Source: Caryophanales bacterium UBA5732 (lineage in GTDB: Bacteria; Bacillota_I; Bacilli_A; Izemoplasmatales; Hujiaoplasmataceae). From it: a stretch of DNA of 6,318 bases. This document shows, in pieces, positions 1 to 5,124 of this stretch. Below the pieces are notes generated by a model that saw only the letters and a program-made list of their open reading frames with translations, ran no database searches and was not told where the DNA came from. Where the stretch lies: contig DIGC01000082.1 in the NCBI GenBank assembly GCA_002419445.1, positions 1-6,318 of the forward strand. Direction: 5' to 3'. The position numbers and the translations under genes are program-made. Within the stretch, counting starts at the first letter, position 1, and every line of letters starts with the position of its first letter.

Positions 1-95
1 TCAGCGAAGTCTCCGCCGCCAGAAGCTCGGTAATTGTTAACTACGAAAGAAAATTTCTGTTTATCAGAAACCGGTGCGTTTTCATACTTTAGTTA
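1..95 (-). pseudogene. In-frame continuation of the CpdB/YfkN gene beyond an internal TAA stop
   Basis: Read on the minus strand in the same frame as the gene above, the bases after the TAA at 95-93 encode 30 further residues without another stop. They start LKYENAPV and end VVNNYRASGGGDFA. This is what CpdB-family proteins carry next: a 'RI..L.Y.G.PV' strand followed by the conserved NNYRA.GG substrate-site motif. No base gain or loss is needed, so one substitution (for example from AAA, GAA, CAA, TTA, TCA or a Tyr codon) would explain the stop. The gene therefore looks broken by a recent nonsense change, or the base is a sequencing or assembly error. The true 3' end lies left of the window. 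Confidence 0.8.
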
Positions 96-1430
96 TTTGA
101 TTCTCTTACCAAAAGGTTCAGACAAATCAATCAAGTAGTCGATACCGTCAAACATATCGTAATTATAGTGTTGCATTTTAGGATAATAAAATCTAGGATT
201 TATTTTAGGTTCTCCATCTTCACATATGAAATACTCGGCGTTTTTCTCTAGGATGCGTTTTAATACCTCACCGCTAACTTCCAGTACCGATAAAGTATTA
301 GCATAAACATAGGTCGATAAAACATTCCTTACCGTTATATCTTTAGAAAAACCAGTTACTTCATTTGGTAAAGATGTGGCAGAAATCATCGCCTTTGAAT
401 ATTCAAGTTGAACTTGATTTATAAAGGTGACAATCGGATGTTTATTAAGTCTAGCACTAAACATATCTTCAACCTTTAAGTTATCCAGTACAACATTACC
501 AATCTTTTTATCTAGAAACTCCTGGCAAGCTGTTTCTATTTCAGAAATCAAACTGATTACATTTTCATCTTCTTGGTAATTATCAGATTTAACTAAAGTA
601 GCTTCTTTACTTTTAACAATCCATTTATCTTCAAATTTGAATTCAACGTCTATCATTCCGACGCTTTCACCTCTTGAACCGCTTTGGATAATAGCTGCAT
701 CATTAACAAGTTCTGAGATTTGTCGGTGTTGGTGGGCGCTAATAAACACATCTATGCCTTTAATGTTATTTATTATTTTTGATCCTAAGTTTTCACCGGT
801 ATCAACGACGTAAGGTTTATTCGTAACTAATTCTCTTTCAAAGCCACCGTGGTAAGCAACGATAATAAAATCCACTTCTTTTCTTAATTTCTTTACTGTC
901 GATTTTAAAGATTCATAAGCATTAACAAATTTTATATCTTTGATAAAACTTGGATTTTCCCAGTTAGGTATATATTGAGTAGTTAACCCGATAATGCCAA
1001 TCTTAGGCCCGCCTTTAAATTCTTTAATCTCATATGGGTAAGTAAACAGATATTCATCATCTAGATTATAAATGTTTGAACAAAGGGTTTTTGCGTTTAT
1101 CATTTTAATAAAATCTTCAAGATAATCCAACCCATAGTTAAAGTCATGATTACCGGGAACGAAATAGTCATAATTTAAGTAATTAAAAACTTTAGCTAAA
1201 GGATTTGGATAATCATTTCTATTTAGTTGATGAAAGTACATTAAAGGGTTACCTTGCAAATCATCACCGATATCTAAAAGAATCGTGTTTTGATTTCGTT
1301 TTTCTTTAATAATATTGCTTACTATTGATAATCCATAATCAACTTTACTATTATCAGCGTAATTTTTAGCTAAAATATAGCCATGAATATCACTTGTAGA
1401 AAGAATGCGAAGACTGAAATTTGAGTTCAT
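93..1430 (-). CDS. CpdB/YfkN-type 2',3'-cyclic-nucleotide phosphodiesterase / 5'-nucleotidase family protein, prematurely terminated
   Basis: This is a metallophosphoesterase that would hydrolyse nucleoside phosphates or 2',3'-cyclic nucleotides. Numbered from the ATG at 1430, the N-terminal calcineurin-like domain carries the di-metal motifs in order: D14-I-H16, G-D56-D-L-Q-G, G-N94-H95-D, the YHGG histidine H194, and A-H233-Q-H235 (Ala where Gly is usual). The C-terminal nucleotidase domain (about residue 300 onward) includes NYDMFDGIDY, typical of the CpdB/YfkN branch. There is no signal peptide or hydrophobic N-terminus, so a cytosolic location is expected, unlike periplasmic CpdB. The frame stops at TAA 93-95 right after GKRIK, inside the C-terminal domain, but continues open beyond it (see 1-95), so this is probably a disrupted gene. 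An ATG at 1442 would add four residues (MIIV); it lies 1 base from the Shine-Dalgarno, so 1430 is preferred. Family assignment is firm, exact substrate is not. Confidence 0.85.
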   Translation of the reverse strand: MNSNFSLRILSTSDIHGYILAKNYADNSKVDYGLSIVSNIIKEKRNQNTILLDIGDDLQGNPLMYFHQLNRNDYPNPLAKVFNYLNYDYFVPGNHDFNYGLDYLEDFIKMINAKTLCSNIYNLDDEYLFTYPYEIKEFKGGPKIGIIGLTTQYIPNWENPSFIKDIKFVNAYESLKSTVKKLRKEVDFIIVAYHGGFERELVTNKPYVVDTGENLGSKIINNIKGIDVFISAHQHRQISELVNDAAIIQSGSRGESVGMIDVEFKFEDKWIVKSKEATLVKSDNYQEDENVISLISEIETACQEFLDKKIGNVVLDNLKVEDMFSARLNKHPIVTFINQVQLEYSKAMISATSLPNEVTGFSKDITVRNVLSTYVYANTLSVLEVSGEVLKRILEKNAEYFICEDGEPKINPRFYYPKMQHYNYDMFDGIDYLIDLSEPFGKRIK

Positions 1431-1443
1431 AACGATAATCATA

Positions 1444-1450
1444 CTCCCTT
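1444..1450 (-). promoter_or_regulatory. Shine-Dalgarno of the phosphoesterase gene, deciding between two starts
   Basis: The minus strand reads AAGGGAG, then one base, then ATG (1442), then a second in-frame ATG at 1430. The first ATG is too close for ribosome placement. The second is 13 bases away, long but usable, and it fits the family's N-terminus better, where the catalytic D-x-H follows after roughly 10-15 residues. Confidence 0.6.
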
Positions 1451-1495
1451 CATTTTTATTTTACACTATTTTCTCTTATTTTTTTCGATTTTATC

Positions 1496-1534
1496 TTTAA
1501 TTTATCAATTATTGTAGTAAAATATAAGTATTAT
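1496..1534 (+). promoter_or_regulatory. Probable promoter region of the phn operon (exact elements unresolved)
   Basis: The divergent gap is very A+T-rich and offers several sigma-70-like -10 hexamers on the plus strand: TAAAAT (1518-1523), TATAAG (1523-1528) and TATTAT (1529-1534). Matching -35 boxes are poor. The best pairs are TTTAAT (1496-1501) with TAAAAT and TTTATC (1501-1506) with TATAAG, both at 16-base spacing. A promoter must lie here because the operon's first gene begins at 1559, but I cannot choose between candidates. I saw no convincing operator palindrome or Pho-box repeat. Confidence 0.3.
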
Positions 1535-1540
1535 AGAAAA

Positions 1541-1548
1541 AGGGGGAG
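1541..1548 (+). promoter_or_regulatory. Shine-Dalgarno of phnD with a three-codon mini-ORF before the start
   Basis: AGGGGGAG ends 10 bases before the phnD ATG at 1559, which is acceptable spacing. An out-of-frame ATG at 1551 lies only 2 bases from it and would give Met-Ile-Leu, then TGA (1560-1562) overlapping the real start. The lipoprotein signal sequence begins at 1559, so that start is secure. Confidence 0.7.
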
Positions 1549-1558
1549 AAATGATTCT

Positions 1559-2530
1559 ATGAAAAAAATCTTAAGTCTGTTTTTATTTACATTTTTGGTG
1601 ATGGGGATGTTTGCCTGCGGTGGAACTACAACCGCTGCGCCAACAACAGCCGCACCTTCTACAGAAGCACCAACTACTACAGTTAACTATGTTAACCCTA
1701 CGGTACTAGAAGTACAATTAATTCCATCTAGAGACACTGCTGTTCTTGAACTTCAAAGACAACCTTTAGAAGATTTACTAGCTGAAGAACTTGACATGGA
1801 AGTAAATGTTACAATCGCAACTGACTATAACGCTTTAATTGAAGCAATGAAGTCAGAACAAGTTCATGTTGGTTTATTAGCTACAGCTTCATACGTTTTA
1901 GCACATGATGAAGGTGCAGCTAATGTTATCCTAAAATCATTACGTTATGATGTAGATGACAATGGCCAATTACTTACTGATCAACCATTAGTTGATGGTT
2001 ACAAATCACAATTAGTAGTAGGCGCTGACTCTGGCATTACTAGCGTTGCTGATCTTGAAGGAAAAACTATCGCTATCGCATCATTCACTTCTACTTCTGG
2101 TTTCGTTTGGCCAGCTAACTTATTAGCTGATAATGGTTTAGACGTAATGACAGATGTAACTTGGATTAATGCTGGTGGACATGATGCGGCAATCTTAGCT
2201 GTTTATAACGGCCAAGCTGATGCAGCTTTCACTTTCAAAGATGCAAGAACATTAGTTGAAAATGATTACCCAGATGTTTATGACGAAGTTATTTTCATCA
2301 CAAATACTGAAAGCATTCCAAATGATACAATTTCTGTTATTCCTAACCTTGACCCAGTTTTAGTTCAAAAGGTTAAAGATGCATTTATCGCTATCGCTCA
2401 AACTGAAGAAGGTCTAGCTATTATTAGAGCCGTTTATAACCATGAAGGTTATGCAGTAGCTGTTGACAGTGAATATGATATCGTAAGAACTTATTTAGAA
2501 AGACAAGAAGACTGGACATTCGGCGAATAA
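1559..2530 (+). CDS. phnD: Phosphonate-type ABC transporter substrate-binding lipoprotein (PhnD family)
   Basis: This is the extracellular ligand-binding component of the importer encoded by the next three genes. Residues 1-19 form a lipoprotein signal peptide (MKK, a hydrophobic core, then MFA before C20), so the mature protein should be lipid-anchored at Cys20. Residues 23-41 are a Thr/Ala/Pro linker, and the binding domain starts near residue 47 (VLEVQLIPSRD). PhnD-family landmarks are visible: LEGKTIAIAS, STSGFVWP, GGHDAAILAVYNGQADAAF and SIPNDTISV, which in the family line the cleft that holds the phosphorus oxyanion. The 323-residue length is normal. The ligand is uncertain: phosphonate, phosphite and related compounds are known for the family, and the related mycoplasma p37 protein binds thiamine compounds. 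It leads the operon and is followed by a stem-loop that may raise its transcript level over the rest. Confidence 0.92.
   Translation: MKKILSLFLFTFLVMGMFACGGTTTAAPTTAAPSTEAPTTTVNYVNPTVLEVQLIPSRDTAVLELQRQPLEDLLAEELDMEVNVTIATDYNALIEAMKSEQVHVGLLATASYVLAHDEGAANVILKSLRYDVDDNGQLLTDQPLVDGYKSQLVVGADSGITSVADLEGKTIAIASFTSTSGFVWPANLLADNGLDVMTDVTWINAGGHDAAILAVYNGQADAAFTFKDARTLVENDYPDVYDEVIFITNTESIPNDTISVIPNLDPVLVQKVKDAFIAIAQTEEGLAIIRAVYNHEGYAVAVDSEYDIVRTYLERQEDWTFGE
1628..1672 (+). repeat. Three near-repeated pentapeptides (TTAAP, TTAAP, STEAP) in the PhnD linker
   Basis: Residues 24-38 of PhnD read as three five-residue units, followed by TTT. The units use different synonymous codons, so the repeat is kept at the protein rather than the DNA level. 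It most likely forms a flexible tether between the lipid-modified Cys20 and the binding domain, as is common in wall-less or low-GC lipoproteins. Confidence 0.7.
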
Positions 2531-2553
2531 TTTTAATTTAAGTAAAATTCTAT

Positions 2554-2580
2554 TAATAGCCACCGTAATGGTGGCTATTA
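2554..2580 (+). promoter_or_regulatory. Intercistronic stem-loop between phnD and phnC
   Basis: TAATAGCCACC (2554-2564) pairs perfectly with GGTGGCTATTA (2570-2580), giving an 11-bp stem with a 5-base loop (GTAAT). No T-run follows, so it is not a standard intrinsic terminator. Placed 24 bases after the phnD stop, it probably protects the phnD message from 3' decay, or partly attenuates transcription, making binding protein more abundant than the ATPase and permeases. Its 3' foot is only 4 bases from the phnC Shine-Dalgarno (AAGGGAG, 2585-2591), so it could also affect phnC translation. Confidence 0.75.
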
Positions 2581-2598
2581 TACTAAGGGAGAATTAAC

Positions 2599-3486
2599 AT
2601 GATAAAATTTGTAAACGTAAATAAAACTTATCCTAACGGAACTGTAGCTTTAGTCGATGTCAACCTTGAAATACAAGAAGGTGAATTTGTTGCTATATTA
2701 GGACTTTCTGGTGCTGGTAAATCAACAATGTTAAGAACTCTCAACCAAATCATTGATGTCACTTCGGGAAACATCATTTTTAACAATGTTGATGTTAACA
2801 CCTATGAAATGTATGGAGACAATATTGAAAAAGAAATCGCAAGACAAAAAGAACTGAATCCGGAGTTTGATGAAACAAAACTAAATCTAAAAGAAATCGA
2901 CATCACGAAAATCAAAGGCAAAAAACTAAGAAAAATGCGTTCTAATATTGGTATGATCTTTCAAAACTTTAATATTATCAAGAGAATGTCTGTAATTCAA
3001 AACGTCCTATCAGGTCGAATTTCTTATAATCCGACTTGGCGAACTATCTTCGGATTTTTTCCAAAAAAAGATAAAGAAATAGCTTTGCAAGCACTTGATA
3101 GAGTCGATATCATCGAAAAAACTTATCACCGAGCTAGCGATTTATCGGGCGGGCAGATGCAAAGAGTTGCTATCGCTAGATCTTTAGCGCAAAACGCTAA
3201 AATTCTACTTGCTGATGAGCCAGTCGCTTCTTTGGATCCAATCACGACTTTTGAAGTGATGAGATTCTTAAAAAAAATCTCTGTTGAAGACGGAATTACT
3301 ATGATTGCTAATTTACATCACGTTGACTTAGCTTTAGAATATGCAACCAGAATCGTTGGCGTTAAAGAAGGCAAGATTGTATATGACATTCAAATCAAAG
3401 GCAAAAATAAAAAAGACATTATTAAAGATTTAGAAATCGTTTATGGTAGGCCAATATCTCATGATGATTTTGTTGGAGAAGAATAA
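2599..3486 (+). CDS. phnC: Phosphonate-type ABC transporter ATP-binding protein (PhnC)
   Basis: This is the cytoplasmic ATPase that drives the importer. All nucleotide-binding motifs are intact: Walker A G35-LSGAGKS-T43, Q-loop Q122 in MIFQNFN, signature LSGGQ 182-186, Walker B ILLADE 202-207, D-loop SLDP 211-214 and switch histidine H240 in NLHHVD. The stretch PTWRTIFGFF (145-154) followed by ALQALDRV is characteristic of PhnC rather than other importer ATPases. At 295 residues it is longer than the usual 250-265. The excess sits between Walker A and the Q-loop: a charged segment at about 67-103 that the family normally lacks. Start: AAGGGAG at 2585-2591, 7 bases before the ATG. Its stop overlaps the phnE1 start by one base (TAATG). 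Confidence 0.93.
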   Translation: MIKFVNVNKTYPNGTVALVDVNLEIQEGEFVAILGLSGAGKSTMLRTLNQIIDVTSGNIIFNNVDVNTYEMYGDNIEKEIARQKELNPEFDETKLNLKEIDITKIKGKKLRKMRSNIGMIFQNFNIIKRMSVIQNVLSGRISYNPTWRTIFGFFPKKDKEIALQALDRVDIIEKTYHRASDLSGGQMQRVAIARSLAQNAKILLADEPVASLDPITTFEVMRFLKKISVEDGITMIANLHHVDLALEYATRIVGVKEGKIVYDIQIKGKNKKDIIKDLEIVYGRPISHDDFVGEE

Positions 3487-4280
3487 TGAATCAAGCGTTA
3501 TTGAGTAAAATTCCGCCTAAACCAAGAAGAATTAAATTTTACTCAACTATTATTCTCGTCTTTGGTATTATCATCAGCAGTGCAATGTTTTCTGGTTTTA
3601 GTGTTATCGATATTATTTCAAATCTTCGTTTTGCTTTTCGTTTAATCGACTCAATGTTTTTTCCACCAGCTTGGGACTATGCTGACAATGTTATTAAACC
3701 ATTGCTGCAAACTGTTCAAATGGCCATTGTCGGGTCCTTTTTTGGGGCTGTTATCGCTTTTCCTGTAGCGTTAATTGCCGCTGGAAACTTTATTAAGATT
3801 AAATGGTTAAATCAAATCACCAGAATCTTCTTAAACTTTTTCAGAACTATTCCCGCCCTGGTATTAGCTTCACTTTTCGTCTCTATTTTCGGACTAGGAA
3901 GCTTTGCTGGTATTCTTGCCTTAACTATCTTCTCTTTTGGTTTAATTTCAAAAATGACATATGAATCAATCGAAGCGATTGATTATGGACAAGTGGAGGC
4001 TATTATCTCTTTAGGAGGTAATAGGTTTAATATTTTTCGTTATGCAATCTTACCACAAGTATTACCGCAATTTATCTCTTATACCCTCTATGCATTCGAA
4101 GTAAACATTCGGGCTGCAGCGGTTTTAGGATATGTCGGTGCTGGCGGTATCGGTCAATACTATGAAATTTTCCTGAGCCTTCGTCGATTTGAATTTGTTG
4201 GTATTATTGTTATGATCTCCTTTGGTGCAGTATTACTTATTGACTTTATCTCAAGCAGTATTAGAAGGAGGTTAGTATAA
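3486..4280 (+). CDS. phnE: Phosphonate-type ABC transporter permease, first subunit (PhnE1)
   Basis: This is an inner-membrane channel subunit. A first hydrophobic segment spans about residues 20-38, followed by the binding-protein-dependent permease core with membrane segments near 77-100, 125-155, 200-220 and 235-257. PhnE features are clear: RTIPALVLA (120-128), the coupling loop with the EAA-type motif from E171-A172 through G177 to L189-P190, and NIRAAAVLGYVGAGGIG (207-223 region), typical of PhnE. The coupling loop should contact PhnC. The start shares one base with the phnC stop; GGAG at 3475-3478 is 7 bases upstream, inside phnC, so translation is probably coupled. It is moderately diverged from PhnE2, with which it most likely forms a heterodimer. 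Confidence 0.9.
   Translation: MNQALLSKIPPKPRRIKFYSTIILVFGIIISSAMFSGFSVIDIISNLRFAFRLIDSMFFPPAWDYADNVIKPLLQTVQMAIVGSFFGAVIAFPVALIAAGNFIKIKWLNQITRIFLNFFRTIPALVLASLFVSIFGLGSFAGILALTIFSFGLISKMTYESIEAIDYGQVEAIISLGGNRFNIFRYAILPQVLPQFISYTLYAFEVNIRAAAVLGYVGAGGIGQYYEIFLSLRRFEFVGIIVMISFGAVLLIDFISSSIRRRLV
4265..4271 (+). promoter_or_regulatory. Consensus Shine-Dalgarno of phnE2 inside the end of phnE1
   Basis: AAGGAGG is a full match to the anti-Shine-Dalgarno core, 8 bases before the phnE2 ATG at 4280. It encodes the last Arg-Arg region of PhnE1 at the same time, so the second permease can be initiated strongly as well as by coupling. Confidence 0.8.
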
Positions 4281-5083
4281 TGACTACTTTAAGCAAACCT
4301 CTACCTAAAAAACCTAAAATAAATACTATTAGAAAAACCGTTGTTTTCACCATCGTTTTTGCATTAATCGTTTGGGGTCTACAAGGTTTAAACTATAATG
4401 GCATCATGCCTTCTGCTTCCGGGACAATCATCGGGATGTGGAACGGGATTATTCATCCCGACATTGATTATTTGACAAACTGGACGGTTGACGGTCTTCC
4501 TTACGCTGTTGTTGAAACTATCGCTATTGCAATAAGCGGTACTTTCGTTTCCGGAATCTTAGCGATTCCTTTCGCGCTTCTGGCTTCACAAAATATCGTC
4601 GGTAGAAGAACTTCAAAAATCGGTAAATTTATTATCACGATGATTAGAACCTTCCCGGAATTGATTCTCGCTTTAATCTTTATTGGAATCGTCGGTCCAG
4701 GGGCTCCTGCAGGTATCTTAGCTCTTGGCGTCCATTCAATCGGAATGTTAGGTAAACTATATTCCGAATCGATAGAAAGTATGGATATCGGTGTTAAAGA
4801 AGCTTTGCAGTCATGTGGTGGAAACAATATGGAAGTTCTATTTAGAGCTGTAATACCGCAAGTTGCACCTGAATTTTTAAGTTATACACTTTTCCGTTTT
4901 GAAATAAATGTCCGTTCTGCCGCAACCCTAGGATTAGTTGGTGCCGGCGGTATCGGTGCTTCACTAATCTTCGCTATTAGAGCTAGAGGTTGGGAAAGAG
5001 TAGCGATAATTGTTATTGCCTTAATTGTCACAGTAACCATAATTGACATTCTTTCAAGTCAAATCAGAAAAAAATTAGTCTAG
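4280..5083 (+). CDS. phnE: Phosphonate-type ABC transporter permease, second subunit (PhnE2)
   Basis: This is the second membrane channel subunit of the importer. A hydrophobic segment lies at about residues 20-37, then the permease core with segments near 76-102, 117-156 and 241-260. It is the more canonical PhnE of the pair: RTFPELILALIF (123-134), GPGAPAGILALG (139-150), the EAA-type loop E174-A175 through G180 to I192-P193, and NVRSAATLGLVGAGGIG (210-226). Its C-terminus (ILSSQIRKKLV) mirrors that of PhnE1 (ISSSIRRRLV), in keeping with an old tandem duplication. Start overlaps the phnE1 stop by one base (TAATG) behind a perfect Shine-Dalgarno. It ends in TAG and is followed 8 bases later by the terminator hairpin. 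Confidence 0.92.
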   Translation: MTTLSKPLPKKPKINTIRKTVVFTIVFALIVWGLQGLNYNGIMPSASGTIIGMWNGIIHPDIDYLTNWTVDGLPYAVVETIAIAISGTFVSGILAIPFALLASQNIVGRRTSKIGKFIITMIRTFPELILALIFIGIVGPGAPAGILALGVHSIGMLGKLYSESIESMDIGVKEALQSCGGNNMEVLFRAVIPQVAPEFLSYTLFRFEINVRSAATLGLVGAGGIGASLIFAIRARGWERVAIIVIALIVTVTIIDILSSQIRKKLV

Positions 5084-5091
5084 AAAAATTA

Positions 5092-5124
5092 AAGAGTCTC
5101 TCTATCGAGACTCTTATTTTTTTT
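5092..5124. terminator. Bidirectional intrinsic terminator between phnE2 and the fructose-bisphosphatase gene
   Basis: AAGAGTCTC (5092-5100) and GAGACTCTT (5107-5115) form a perfect 9-bp stem with a 6-base loop. On the plus strand it is followed by ATTTTTTTT (5116-5124), and on the minus strand by TAATTTTT (5091-5084). It can therefore end the phn transcript and the convergent fructose-bisphosphatase transcript, whose stop codon (5125-5123) overlaps the T-run. Confidence 0.9.

Noticed and set aside
93..95. Alternative genetic code with UAA as a sense codon
   Set aside because: phnD, phnC, phnE1 and the fructose-bisphosphatase all end in TAA at the expected family C-terminus, so UAA is an ordinary stop here. 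No in-frame TGA is used for Trp either, so a mycoplasma-type code is also not supported.
1451..1498. T-rich run in the divergent region as a terminator
   Set aside because: No stem precedes the T-rich stretch on either strand, and both neighbouring genes point away from it, so termination is not expected there.
1503..1508. Minus-strand TTGATA as the -35 box of the phosphoesterase promoter
   Set aside because: It matches five of six consensus bases, but no acceptable -10 hexamer sits 16-18 bases downstream (that stretch is mostly A), so I do not call a promoter.
2550..2559. 10-base palindrome CTATTAATAG at the foot of the phnD-phnC stem, as an operator
   Set aside because: It is short, A+T-rich, has no loop space as RNA, and overlaps the stronger stem. 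There is nothing to link it to a regulator.
4501..4827. Minus-strand open frame of 108 codons
   Set aside because: It lies wholly antisense within phnE2, has no Shine-Dalgarno or recognisable domain, and its hydrophobic, Ile/Pro-rich translation is what the complement of a membrane gene gives.
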